Shown in pieces: positions 27,867 through 36,356 of a stretch of DNA of 50,035 bases. The notes beneath the pieces are model-generated. The model was not told where the DNA came from. It did not search any database and worked only from the letters and a program-made list of their open reading frames with translations. The position numbers and the translations under genes are program-made. The stretch spans positions 1 to 50,035 of the forward strand of contig CALXCD010000006.1 in NCBI GenBank assembly GCA_944386715.1, read 5' to 3'. Origin of the DNA: an uncultured Clostridia bacterium (GTDB lineage: Bacteria > Bacillota > Clostridia > TANB77 > CAG-508). Positions within the stretch are counted from its first letter, which is position 1, and each line of letters starts with the position of its first letter.

Positions 27867-28805
27867 TTATGATTGTGTTTGCTCTTTTCCTCTAAATTTA
27901 GGAACATAATTCACTTGTTCCAAAGATGTTACCCCTTCTCTCAATTTTATTTCAGGTGTCTCTTTATATAAATTCTTTAAAGGTTGTTTCTTCTCTTCTT
28001 TTGTTAACAAAGTAGCATTTTGCTCTACTTTTTCTAAAACTTGTGGAGTGAATTCCTTTGTATATTCCACATCTGTCAATTTGTGTCTATCCATCCTTAA
28101 AGCTACTTTTTCAGTGGTAGAAAGAATACTTAATAATTCTCCATCTTCCATTAAAAAGTAATCATTTCCACCTTCTACTTGCACTTGAGCAAGTTTCATT
28201 TTTTCGATATGGTTTCCGTGCATTTCTCCTTTTTCTACATACCCTGCAGTCATATATTGGTCTCTTATCGCATTTTTTACAAATTTGCTTTCTGTTGGAA
28301 CATATATAATCTCTTCATCCATCAATTTATCACCTATTTTAGTTCCAATTTCTGATAATCCATACAAATCTGGTATTCTAGTCTCATCTTCCATACAACG
28401 AAGCTCTTTAAATTCATTCGCCATTTCTAACAATTCACTACGTTCTACATTTTCTTGCAAAATAGGTCGATACATCTTTTTTATTTTACTTTTTATAACC
28501 TTATTTAAATTTGTATTGTTTAAACTATTTTCTAAGTTTGCACTAGAAAGTTTAGAATTTTGATACTTCTGTTGTAAAAAAGATATATATTCATCTCCTT
28601 TTAAAATTCCAATTAATTCTCTTATACTGCCTGCTTTTTCTACTTTTCTCATTAACATTTCTTCCACATTTTGTGAATTGGTACGCTCTTCTCTTTTTTC
28701 ATTTTTCTCACTAACCTTTTCTATCTCTTGTACCGTATTTTTATGTTTCTCTGTACTCAATTCTTGTCCAGTAACTTTCAAACCCATTTTGAAGTTATTT
28801 TCCAT
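27867..28805 (-). CDS. Unknown charged protein
   Basis: A 312 aa soluble protein, rich in Glu and Lys, with no signal peptide and no motif I recognise. The N-terminal 60 residues are low complexity and probably helical. The middle holds GDEYISFLQQKYQNS and YIVPTES-type segments, and the C terminus is predicted mixed alpha/beta. An excellent GGAGGAG site precedes the ATG at 28805. It stands alone, divergent from the sspH-like gene. It may be Clostridia-specific. Confidence 0.7.
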   Translation of the reverse strand: MENNFKMGLKVTGQELSTEKHKNTVQEIEKVSEKNEKREERTNSQNVEEMLMRKVEKAGSIRELIGILKGDEYISFLQQKYQNSKLSSANLENSLNNTNLNKVIKSKIKKMYRPILQENVERSELLEMANEFKELRCMEDETRIPDLYGLSEIGTKIGDKLMDEEIIYVPTESKFVKNAIRDQYMTAGYVEKGEMHGNHIEKMKLAQVQVEGGNDYFLMEDGELLSILSTTEKVALRMDRHKLTDVEYTKEFTPQVLEKVEQNATLLTKEEKKQPLKNLYKETPEIKLREGVTSLEQVNYVPKFRGKEQTQS

Positions 28806-28928
28806 ATCTTCTCTCCTCCTCTTATGTCACTTATTATAACATATTGATAATGAAATATCAAATTTTAGTTATAAAATAAAATTTGGTGGATATACTTATG
28901 TTAAGAAATATAAATTTAGGAGGTTGTT

Positions 28929-29111
28929 ATGGATTTAGAAAGAGTTCATTTTATTTTAGATAATAAAGAAAAAAGTGATATTTTTTATCAAGAAAGACCT
29001 GTATGGATTCAAGGAATCAATAATAATATTGCTAAAGTAGGGTTTATAGATAATTTTGAAGAAAGAGATGTTTTTATAGAAGATTTATATGAAAGAAATC
29101 TATATAATTAA
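28929..29111 (+). CDS. SspH-like small acid-soluble spore protein
   Basis: 60 aa. The sequence MDLERVHFILDNKEKSDIFY, then PVWIQGINNN, follows the SspH pattern (M..kRa..I..S......Y.g.PVWIe.id) closely, including the invariant PVWI. SspH proteins are minor spore-core proteins made in the forespore, so a forespore sigma factor should drive it, although I do not recognise a promoter. AGGAGG lies 6 nt ahead of the ATG, and a strong terminator follows. It indicates that the organism sporulates or recently did. Confidence 0.75.
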   Translation: MDLERVHFILDNKEKSDIFYQERPVWIQGINNNIAKVGFIDNFEERDVFIEDLYERNLYN

Positions 29112-29127
29112 AAAATTTTATTTCAAA

Positions 29128-29155
29128 AAGGGGAGCATATTGCTCCCCTTCTTTC
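29128..29155 (+). terminator. Terminator of the sspH-like gene
   Basis: AAGGGGAGCA/TGCTCCCCTT around a 3-nt loop, then TCTTTCC. Confidence 0.85.
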
Positions 29156-29160
29156 CTACA

Positions 29161-29469
29161 CTATTTTTTTGCTTTTACGATTATTTTCTTTAGCCTCTTT
29201 TTCATTTCTTTGATAGAGGCTACGTATTTTTCTTTGTCAAAATGGTACTTCGCATTTTCGACCCAAATACGGTCGATTTCTGCTACAAGTTCTGGAGGAA
29301 GAATCTTTTCCTTTTTCAAAAAAGCAATCTTTTCCTCCAGGGATTTTTCCTGAAAAGCAACCTTTCCTAATTTCAGATGGGCTTCCACCAGCTCTTCTAT
29401 TTCGTCTCCAAACTCTTCCCAGACTAATTGTCTAGTTAACCGCATTTTCTCACTTTTTACTTTTTTCAT
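29161..29469 (-). CDS. Small helical protein of foreign-looking composition
   Basis: Unknown 102 aa protein, almost all helix, Glu/Lys-rich, with no recognised domain. It has a perfect AGGAGG site 12 nt before the ATG. Its codons are visibly G+C richer (CTG, GAG, GCC, TCC) than those of its neighbours. Codon 10 is CGG (29442-29440) and must be read as a plain triplet (Arg) for the frame to continue; a +1 shift there would give GGT TAA, a stop. This makes it one of only two genes in the window that contradict the CGG recoding rule. It is probably a recent arrival, possibly silenced by the host's decoding. Confidence 0.65.
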   Translation of the reverse strand: MKKVKSEKMRLTRQLVWEEFGDEIEELVEAHLKLGKVAFQEKSLEEKIAFLKKEKILPPELVAEIDRIWVENAKYHFDKEKYVASIKEMKKRLKKIIVKAKK

Positions 29470-29574
29470 GGCACAATCCTCCTTGTTGTGTAGTATTAAT
29501 AAAATTATTTCTTCTTTATTTTACATAAACTTAAACTCATTGTCAATAATATTTCTTAAATCATATCAAAAAAA

Positions 29575-29609
29575 GCACCTGTCAGAGAAAAAATTTCACT
29601 GATAGGTGC
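29575..29609 (-). terminator. Terminator of the 29616-29885 gene
   Basis: GCACCTGTCAG pairs with CTGATAGGTGC, followed on the minus strand by a run of seven T. Confidence 0.85.
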
Positions 29610-29615
29610 CGGCTT

Positions 29616-29885
29616 TTATTCATCATATATAATTGATTCCAGATAATAACACATTGTAGTAGTCCAAGGAATTGTACGAGACCATTCTTCTACTTTTCTA
29701 TTATGTTCCATATGGTCTTTTAGCAACTCCTTAATTTCTAAAAACTTTTTTTCATCGATTCCTTTGTAGATTCGCAGTGTACTGGTATATGGTTCCCCAT
29801 CTATCAGAAACGTTACCCGAATCGTCCTTTTACCATTGCATAATGACAATGTTTTTATCTCATAGCCATTTACTACTCCCTTCAT
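29616..29885 (-). CDS. Small unknown protein of foreign-looking composition
   Basis: An 89 aa protein beginning MKGVVNGYEIKTLSLCNGK, with mixed beta/alpha character and no recognised domain. I start at 29885 because GGAGGG lies 9 nt ahead; the longer in-frame ATG overlaps that site. Like the gene at 29161 it is G+C richer than its surroundings and contains an in-phase CGG (codon 23, 29819-29817). Read as a triplet it gives Arg and the full protein; a +1 shift would give GGG TAA. The two genes, each with its own ribosome site and terminator-like end, look like a small imported block between sspH and glyS. Confidence 0.6.
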   Translation of the reverse strand: MKGVVNGYEIKTLSLCNGKRTIRVTFLIDGEPYTSTLRIYKGIDEKKFLEIKELLKDHMEHNRKVEEWSRTIPWTTTMCYYLESIIYDE

Positions 29886-29963
29886 ACCAAAGCCCTCCTT
29901 TAAATACATAATCAGTATTTACATTAACAATAATATTATAATACGCTATTTACATTTTGTCCA

Positions 29964-31346
29964 CTAAAATGCAATCTTTTCTTCTATCCATTTTGTTAAA
30001 TCATCAATTTTTACTCTAACTTGTTCCATGGTATCTCTATCTCTTATGGTAACCGCTTCATCTTCTAGAGTATCAAAATCTATTGTCACACAATATGGTG
30101 TTCCGATTTCATCTTCTCTTCTATAACGTTTTCCTATACTTCCAGCTTCATCATAATCACACATAAAGTTTTTAGACAACATGGTGTATACTTCTTGTGC
30201 TTTTCCAGATAATTTTTTAGAAAGTGGCAATACAGCAAGTTTATATGGTGCTAAATAAGGATGCAAATGTAAAACTGTTCTAACATCTCCTTCTGCAATT
30301 TCTTCTTCCTCATAACTATTACATAAAAATGCTAGCAATACTCTATCTGCTCCTAAAGATGGCTCGATACAATATGGAATATATTTTTCATTTGTTTCTG
30401 GGTCTTGGTAAGATAAATCTTGTTTTGAATGATTGGTATGTTGTTTTAAATCAAAATCTGTTCTATCTGCAATTCCCCATAATTCTCCCCATCCAAATGG
30501 GAATAAGAATTCAATATCAGTTGTGGCATTACTATAATGGGATAGTTCTTCAGGTGAATGGTCTCTTAATCTGATATTTTCTTTTTTCATTCCTAAATCT
30601 AGCAACCATTTTTCGCAGAAACTTTTCCAATATTGATGCCAATCTAAATCTGTTCCTGGTTTGCAGAAAAATTCTAATTCCATTTGTTCGAATTCTCTTG
30701 TTCTAAAAATAAAGTTTCCTGGTGTAATTTCATTTCTAAAAGATTTTCCGATTTGAGCAATTCCCATTGGCATCTTTTTTCTAGAAGTTCTCAATACATT
30801 TTTAAAATCCACAAAAATTCCTTGAGCAGTTTCTGGTCTTAAGTAAATTTCTGCTTTTGCATCTTCTGTTACTCCTTGGAAAGTTTTAAACATTAAATTG
30901 AATTTTCTAATATCTGTAAAATTTGTTTTTCCACAATCAGGACAAGGAATTTTATTCTCTTTAATAAATTTTACCAATTCCTCTTCTGACATACCATCTG
31001 CAATCATGTCTTTTCCCTGTTCATGTGCCCACTCTTCTATCAATTTATCTGCTCTATGTCTAGTTTTACATTCTTTACAATCAATTAATGGGTCAGAAAA
31101 ACCACCTACATGACCAGAAGCCACCCATGTTTCTGGATTCATTAAAATAGCAGAATCTAATCCCACAATATTAGGTTGTTCTTGAATAAATTTTTTTCTC
31201 CATGCAGACTTAATATTATTTTTTAATTCTACCCCTAAAGGTCCATAATCCCAAGTATTAGCAAGACCTCCATAAATTTCAGAACCAGGATAAACAAATC
31301 CTCTGTTTTTACATAATGCTACTAATGTGTCCATTGATTTTAACAT
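29964..31346 (-). CDS. glyS: Glycyl-tRNA synthetase (single-chain, class II)
   Basis: Charges tRNA-Gly. The 460 aa protein is of the alpha2 (GlyQS/eukaryote-like) type. It has motif 2 with [25 protein letters not shown], the Gly-pocket segment [16 protein letters not shown], motif 3 EPSLGADR, and a zinc ribbon CKECKTRH ... CPDCGK. The C-terminal anticodon-binding domain includes [21 protein letters not shown] start at 31346, behind AAGGAGG, not at the upstream ATG in the leader. A T-box riboswitch precedes it, so it is induced when Gly-tRNA is short. Confidence 0.96.
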   Translation of the reverse strand: MLKSMDTLVALCKNRGFVYPGSEIYGGLANTWDYGPLGVELKNNIKSAWRKKFIQEQPNIVGLDSAILMNPETWVASGHVGGFSDPLIDCKECKTRHRADKLIEEWAHEQGKDMIADGMSEEELVKFIKENKIPCPDCGKTNFTDIRKFNLMFKTFQGVTEDAKAEIYLRPETAQGIFVDFKNVLRTSRKKMPMGIAQIGKSFRNEITPGNFIFRTREFEQMELEFFCKPGTDLDWHQYWKSFCEKWLLDLGMKKENIRLRDHSPEELSHYSNATTDIEFLFPFGWGELWGIADRTDFDLKQHTNHSKQDLSYQDPETNEKYIPYCIEPSLGADRVLLAFLCNSYEEEEIAEGDVRTVLHLHPYLAPYKLAVLPLSKKLSGKAQEVYTMLSKNFMCDYDEAGSIGKRYRREDEIGTPYCVTIDFDTLEDEAVTIRDRDTMEQVRVKIDDLTKWIEEKIAF

Positions 31347-31377
31347 AAAAATTCCTCCTTCACTATTTTTCACGGAT

Positions 31378-31592
31378 GAAAAAAACATCCCTTAGCTAAA
31401 ATTAGCTAGGGACGAATCTAAATTCCGCGTTTCCACCCTAATTCCTAAAACCTTTTTTGATTTTAGACACCTTCATTTTTCCTTTTTACTCCAAAGCTCC
31501 AAAGTATGTATTTATTGCTAATATCACACCAGCATTAGCTCTCTGTTAATAAATTTTTCATACTCCCTCTTTTTCACCGTAATTATTAAATT
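31378..31592 (-). promoter_or_regulatory. T-box leader of glyS
   Basis: The 353-base gap between glyS and tRNA-Trp holds this leader. On the minus strand it has Stem I flanks AGTATG ... CATACT with the AGAGAGCTAATG motif, and the T-box AGGGTGGAAACGCGG (31424-31438). A terminator follows, TCCCTAGCTAA/TTAGCTAAGGGA (31387-31411) then seven T. Uncharged tRNA-Gly would pair with the T-box and favour the antiterminator. I do not assign the specifier codon with certainty; a GGA lies in the expected region. Confidence 0.88.
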
Positions 31593-31599
31593 TGCATAT

Positions 31600-31628
31600 A
31601 TTTTATTATCTTCTTAAAAAAAAGTCAA
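31600..31628 (-). promoter_or_regulatory. Promoter of the glyS T-box transcript
   Basis: On the minus strand TTGACT (31628-31623), 17 bases, TAAAAT (31605-31600), directly upstream of the T-box leader. Confidence 0.65.
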
Positions 31629-31699
31629 TAATTTTTGCTAAAAATATTGCTAAAATGTTTTTTTTGTGCTAAGATATTAATGTTGTTAATTTCATAAAT

Positions 31700-31774
31700 A
31701 GGGGTATAGTGTCAATGGTAGCACATCGGTCTCCAAAACCGCCTGTGTGGGTTCGAATCCTACTACCCCTGCCA
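31700..31774 (+). tRNA. tRNA-Trp (anticodon CCA)
   Basis: Complete cloverleaf with encoded CCA. The acceptor is AGGGGTA/TACCCCT, the anticodon loop TCTCCAA gives CCA, and the T-arm surrounds GTTCGAATCC. A terminator follows at once. Confidence 0.95.
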
Positions 31775-31778
31775 ATCC

Positions 31779-31807
31779 ACTTGATACTATTAAGTATCAA
31801 GTTTTTT
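31779..31807 (+). terminator. Terminator of tRNA-Trp
   Basis: ACTTGATACT/AGTATCAAGT around a 4-nt loop, followed by a run of T. Confidence 0.9.
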
Positions 31808-31858
31808 AGTTTGATACCTCACAATTAATAATACAAAAACATCACTGGAGGTGATTTT

Positions 31859-32442
31859 ATTTTTAAATACTTAAATAAAATATTTTATCTTTTCATTTTT
31901 CTTCTTATATTTATTACTATTTTCTTTATTCCTATTCTCTCTTCTGGAAATTTTTCCTATCATCGGTATCGATTCTGAAATTTTAGATATTAATCCCAAC
32001 GGTTTTGTCTGGCCAATTCCACGGTTATACTAAAATCAGTTCTTATTTTGGAAAAAGAATTTCTCCTACTTCTGGTGCTTCTTCTTCTCACTCTGGAATT
32101 GATATACCAGCTCCGCCTGGTAGTAAATTCATCGCTGTACATGATGGAGAAATCACTTTTACCCAGTTTTTAGGAGCTGGTGGATATACTATTACACTTT
32201 CATTTAATAATTTTAGAGTCACATATTGCCACTGTGACCCTAATTATATTGTTAAAGTAGGAGATACTGTTAAACAAGGACAAGTCATTGGATATGTTGG
32301 ACCCAAAAATGTATATGGGGTTAAAGGCAATATCTATTTTGATGAAAATGGCAAACCTACAAATGGTGCTACAACAGGTCCTCATCTGCACTTAGGTATA
32401 CGTATTGATGGTAAATATATAAATCCTCTAGATTTTTTCTAG
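31859..32442 (+). CDS. M23 zinc metallopeptidase, read through one or two +1 shifts at CGG
   Basis: Membrane-anchored peptidoglycan endopeptidase. The restored product is about 193 aa: a short N-terminal anchor (KYLNKIFYLFIFLLIF), a linker GIDSEILDINPNGFVWPIP, then the M23 domain GYTKISSYFGKRIS with zinc ligands in HSGID and GPHLHLGI. The frame must change twice. At 31964 CAT CGG TAT becomes CAT (C)GGT ATC, and at 32022 CCA CGG TTA becomes CCA (C)GGT TAT, which gives the family's WPIPGYT. The second site is certain in outline; the first depends on which upstream frame is used. There is no ATG: a nine-base match to anti-Shine-Dalgarno (GGAGGTGAT) points to an ATT start at 31859. The intact M23 active site argues against a decayed gene. 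Confidence 0.75.
31964..31966 (+). other. Probable +1 recoding site, CGG(T), in the M23 gene
   Basis: In-frame CGG after CAT. The zero frame reaches TGA three codons later. Skipping C gives GGT ATC GAT (GID) and the continuing linker. Less certain than the second site, because another upstream frame would avoid it (but that frame has no start codon). Confidence 0.55.
32022..32024 (+). other. +1 recoding site, CGG(T), in the M23 gene
   Basis: In-frame CGG after CCA. The zero frame reads CGG TTA TAC TAA and stops. Skipping C gives GGT TAT ACT, restoring WPIPGYT of the M23 family. Confidence 0.85.
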
Positions 32443-32492
32443 TCTTCATCGAAAGATCGGAAACCCAGAATTATACTTAAATATGATTTGAC

Positions 32493-33983
32493 TTAAATTA
32501 AGGTTGTTTTATCTGTACCACAATCTGTATACATATCTTGCACATTTGTTCCTTGATTTATTTTCCAATTTTCGCCTACAAATATTGTCTTTAGAAGTTC
32601 ACAACCATAAAACATTCCTTCCATAGTTGATACTTTATTTGTATTAAACACACTTAAATCTAACGTATCCAAATTTTTGCAAAAGCAGAACATATATTCC
32701 ATGTTAGAAACATTTTCTGTATTAAAATTACTCAAATCTAATTCTGTTAAATTTTCACAACCATAAAACATCCATCCCATATCTTCTACTTTTGATGTAT
32801 TAAAACTGCTCACATCTAAATTCTTTAAATTTGTACAAGAAAAAAACATTGAATTCATGTTAATTACATTCTGTGTAGTAAAATTTGATGATAATTGAAG
32901 TGTTTCCAATCTCATCTGCTTACCGCCTCGGCATGCAATCATCCATGACATATTTTCTACTTTATCTGTTACAAAGCTTCTCAAATCTAAGCTTTTTAAA
33001 TATATACAATTATAAAACATAGATTCCATATCTGTTACATTTTGTGTATTAAATTTTGGTGAAAATTTTATTTCTTCTAATATCATTTCATTTGCATCAT
33101 TACATCCAAACATCCATCTCATATTTGTTACATTACTTGTATCAAAATTGCTTAAATCTAAATTTTTCAAATTTAGACAGCTATAGAACATTCTTTGCAT
33201 ATCAGTTACCTTACTTGTATTAAAATTACTTAAATCTAAATTACTTAATTTTAAACAACCTGCAAAAAGTCCACTCATACTTGTTACATTACCAGTTCTT
33301 AAATTCGTTAAATTTCTAATTTCTGTTAATTCTGTAAAGCCAAAAAGCCATCCTTCCATGTTTGTTGGTACTATTTCATTTGATATTTCTAATATTTTTA
33401 TACTTTCTGCCTCTCCAGCCCATGGAGTATTTACTGTAAAGTCATCCCAATTTACCGCAAAATTTTTTCCTTTTATATTTCCATATGTTTTTGATACTTC
33501 TTTTTCTGAAATCGGTTCACTATTATTACTAAATCCTAATGTCCCATCTGTATATAATGTTACATATATGTCTGTTACTGCTAATGTTATTTCATCATCA
33601 TCTACTATTGTTACATTTCCTATTTTGTCTACTTTTACATCATATCCATCAACTGTTACTAAGATACTTCCATCTCCATTATCGCTGATATCCTTATCTT
33701 GTAGTCCTAGATTAGATTTCAAATTTCCTTTTAGTTTGTTCATATCAAAATTCCCATACTGATCAAAACTTCCTAATGCTTCTACTTGTACTTTTTCTTT
33801 CGCCCCTGCTTCTCCTGTAGCTTTTTTAGCTTGTTCTGTTCTTGTTAATATTCCATTATCACCTGTTAATGTTGCTATTGTTACTCCTGCTAATATTAGT
33901 AATACAATAACCGTGATTACTAATGCTATCAAAGTAATTCCTTTATTCTCGTCTTTGACAAATTCTTTTGTTATTCTTTTCAT
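32493..33983 (-). CDS. BspA-like (DUF285) surface protein with prepilin-type leader
   Basis: A 496 aa protein. Residues 14-40 form a type IV prepilin-like leader (NKGITLIALVITVIVLLILA) followed by a pilin-like helix. From about residue 195 it has repeats of the DUF285 type, each about 24 residues, such as NLKNLDLSNFDTSNVTNMRW and SMFYNC. Such leucine-rich-like repeats mediate adhesion or bind host or bacterial surfaces. The A24 prepilin peptidase at 36357 would cut the leader. The repeats are similar to each other, so slippage and phase variation are likely. It stands alone at the end of the efp-pepP run, on the same strand. Confidence 0.88.
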   Translation of the reverse strand: MKRITKEFVKDENKGITLIALVITVIVLLILAGVTIATLTGDNGILTRTEQAKKATGEAGAKEKVQVEALGSFDQYGNFDMNKLKGNLKSNLGLQDKDISDNGDGSILVTVDGYDVKVDKIGNVTIVDDDEITLAVTDIYVTLYTDGTLGFSNNSEPISEKEVSKTYGNIKGKNFAVNWDDFTVNTPWAGEAESIKILEISNEIVPTNMEGWLFGFTELTEIRNLTNLRTGNVTSMSGLFAGCLKLSNLDLSNFNTSKVTDMQRMFYSCLNLKNLDLSNFDTSNVTNMRWMFGCNDANEMILEEIKFSPKFNTQNVTDMESMFYNCIYLKSLDLRSFVTDKVENMSWMIACRGGKQMRLETLQLSSNFTTQNVINMNSMFFSCTNLKNLDVSSFNTSKVEDMGWMFYGCENLTELDLSNFNTENVSNMEYMFCFCKNLDTLDLSVFNTNKVSTMEGMFYGCELLKTIFVGENWKINQGTNVQDMYTDCGTDKTTLI

Positions 33984-34133
33984 TTTTATTTTCCTTTCTT
34001 TCGTTAAAAATATTTACAATAAAAAGCATAAAACCATATCTCTATATAAGTATATCATAACGTTTTTGGGCAATACTTTTCTCCATTTTTAATGTTTTTC
34101 ATATTAAGAAAACAAAATTACAGTATCTATTTT

Positions 34134-34602
34134 TTACATATCATCATCAGATGCATCTTCACATCCGATTACAACCAGAACAACTTCCATCACACCCAGA
34201 ATCTGCTTCTTCATCAGGATTTCCTGACCAATCTAATTCAATCATATTTTCGCATTCTGGACATTGGATTTCAGTTTTTTCTTCATCCACATCGATAAAA
34301 AATTCATAATTGCAATAAGGACATACAATTTCAAAATCAAATCCTTCATCAGAATAAATATCCTTTTCGATATTATCTAATATTTGTTGCATTTTATTGA
34401 TTTTAGCATCTAGCTCTCTTTGTGTCTGTTCTAATTGATCCATTTTGTCTTCCTTAAAACGAACTACACCATTTAATTCTTGTATTACAATATCCACAAA
34501 GTCTGCTAATTTTTCTTTCACATATGCTAAATCTTCTTTATTTTTTATATTCTGATTCAAATCTTCTACTAATTTTTTATATGCATCATTTAGTCTAGCC
34601 AT
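34134..34602 (-). CDS. CD1247-type zinc-ribbon protein, C terminus reached by +1 shift at CGG
   Basis: A protein found in most Clostridia. It has an N-terminal coiled coil (residues 1-80), then two CxxC zinc pairs (CPYCNYEFFI, CPECENMIEL) and a Cys/Asp-rich tail. The zero frame ends CSGCNRM at 34159, CGG ATG TGA. Skipping the C of that CGG (34167) gives GGA TGT GAA, so the tail becomes CSGCNGCEDASDDDM, keeping the CxxC spacing and the acidic ending expected. The restored length is 155 aa instead of 147. Role unknown. It follows efp by 16 nt on the minus strand and is probably co-transcribed with it. Confidence 0.8.
34165..34167 (-). other. +1 recoding site, CGG(A), in the CD1247-type gene
   Basis: In-frame CGG after AAT. 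The zero frame reads ATG TGA. Skipping C gives GGA TGT GAA, extending the Cys-rich tail in register (CNGCEDAS). Supported by the amino-acid pattern; homologues should be aligned. Confidence 0.7.
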
Positions 34603-34618
34603 TTACGCCTCACCTTTC

Positions 34619-35185
34619 TTAAACTCTTTCCATGTATTCACATGTTCTAGTGTCTATTTTTAAAACATCACCTATGTTAACAAATAATGGAACTTGTATT
34701 TCTAGACCAGTTTCTAGTTTAGCTGGTTTTCCAGAAGTTGTTGTTGTATTTCCACTAAATCCTGGTTCTGTATATGTAACTTCTAATTCTACAAATGTAG
34801 GTGGTTCTACTGCAAATATATTTCCTTTAAAAGAAAGAATAGTTACTTCCATATTTTCTTTCAAATATTTTAAACAATCTCCTAATTGTTCTTCATTTAA
34901 AGGTATTTGGTCATAGGTTGTATTATCCATAAAATAATATAACCCTCCATCATTATATAAATATTGCATTGCTTTTTTTTCAATTTCTGCTGCTGGGAAT
35001 TTATCAGATGGATTAAATGTTTTTTCTAAGGTTGCTCCTGTAATAACATTTTTTAATTTTGTTCTTACAAATGCTGACCCCTTTCCTGGTTTTACATGTT
35101 GGAATTCTACTATTCTATACACATTACCTTCCATTTCAAATGTAGTTCCATTTCTAAAATCTCCTGCTGAATATACTGCTGCCAT
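34619..35185 (-). CDS. efp: Elongation factor P
   Basis: Relieves ribosome stalling at polyproline stretches. It is 188 aa, three beta-barrel domains, with the N-terminal [20 protein letters not shown] segment. The tip loop [17 protein letters not shown] carries the Lys that other bacteria may modify. The C-terminal domain ends [20 protein letters not shown]. The loop has a Lys (PGKGSAF) as in most Firmicutes. The location beside an M24 peptidase gene is the classical pepP-efp order. Confidence 0.97.
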   Translation of the reverse strand: MAAVYSAGDFRNGTTFEMEGNVYRIVEFQHVKPGKGSAFVRTKLKNVITGATLEKTFNPSDKFPAAEIEKKAMQYLYNDGGLYYFMDNTTYDQIPLNEEQLGDCLKYLKENMEVTILSFKGNIFAVEPPTFVELEVTYTEPGFSGNTTTTSGKPAKLETGLEIQVPLFVNIGDVLKIDTRTCEYMERV

Positions 35186-35273
35186 GTTATTTGCTCCTTT
35201 CCATTTTTTTCTACTTTTTTAAACTTCTTCTATTTTACTATATTTTTAGCGAAAAATCAATACTTTCCTCTTT

Positions 35274-36332
35274 TTATATGATAATATAATTTTTCTCTGA
35301 ATTCGTTAAATTTATACAACCAAATTTTGTAATTTGTACCGTATCTTCTATTCTTACTCCAAATTTTCCTGGTAAATAGATACCTGGTTCATTTGTTACA
35401 ATCATATTTTCTTTTAAAGCTGCATCTGATTTATAACTAATATATGGTGCTTCATGTATCTCCATTCCCACGCCATGACCCAAACTATGAATTAAATCAT
35501 AACCATTTAACTTAAAATCATTTTCTACCATTTTCGTAAGTAATCTTGTGCTCTCTCCATCTTTCATTTGTTCTGCTGTTTGTTTCTGATTCTTTAAAAC
35601 CAAATCATAAACAGGTTTTACATATTCTGGTACACTTCCCACAAAAATAGTACGTGTCATATCAGAACAATAACCTTGATATTTACATCCCATATCAATG
35701 GTAATAATATCTTGCTTTTGAATAACTCTGTCTGTTGGGACTGCATGTGGTTTAGATGTATTTTCTCCGGATGCTACAATCGTTTCGAAAGATAATCCAT
35801 CTGTTCTTTGGCGATAATATTCTTCTATTTCATTTGCAATTTGTTTTTCTGTCATTCCTGGTTTAATATAATCTAGCAAGTAAGAAAAGCAATTGTCTGT
35901 AATTTCACAAGCTTTTTGAATCTGACTAATTTCTTCTTCATCTTTTATCATTCTTTGCTTTTCTATGATATGCTCTGTTTCTACTAAATTGTGAATTTTA
36001 TATTTACAAATATATTCTTTATACTTAGCATAACTAACATCATATTCTTCAAATCCCACATTTTCACAAAATAGAAAGAAATTTTCATAATCATCTTTAG
36101 ATACATCATTAATATCATATACAATAATTTCGTCAAATAAAGTCAAAATACTATGTACATGCTCTATATATCTTCCATCTGTAATATAAATATTTTCTTT
36201 CCTAGTTAATAACAAAACACCTTCTGCATCAATATTAGTCAAATACCTAATATTAATAGGATTTGAAATAATCAATCCCTGTAAATTTAAACTTGACATT
36301 TTATTTCTTAACCATTGTAATTTCGCATTCAT
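35274..36332 (-). CDS. pepP: Xaa-Pro aminopeptidase (M24B)
   Basis: Cleaves N-terminal residues before proline in the cytoplasm. The 352 aa protein has a creatinase-like N domain and the M24 pita-bread fold, with metal ligands in ITIDMGCKYQGYCSDMTRT, HSLGHGVGMEIHE and NEPGIY ... GVRIEDTV. All five metal ligands are present. It lies upstream of efp on the same strand and is followed by it after about 90 nt. It follows the prepilin peptidase gene by 24 nt. Confidence 0.95.
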   Translation of the reverse strand: MNAKLQWLRNKMSSLNLQGLIISNPINIRYLTNIDAEGVLLLTRKENIYITDGRYIEHVHSILTLFDEIIVYDINDVSKDDYENFFLFCENVGFEEYDVSYAKYKEYICKYKIHNLVETEHIIEKQRMIKDEEEISQIQKACEITDNCFSYLLDYIKPGMTEKQIANEIEEYYRQRTDGLSFETIVASGENTSKPHAVPTDRVIQKQDIITIDMGCKYQGYCSDMTRTIFVGSVPEYVKPVYDLVLKNQKQTAEQMKDGESTRLLTKMVENDFKLNGYDLIHSLGHGVGMEIHEAPYISYKSDAALKENMIVTNEPGIYLPGKFGVRIEDTVQITKFGCINLTNSEKNYIII

Positions 36333-36356
36333 ATAATCACATCCCCTTATATATTC

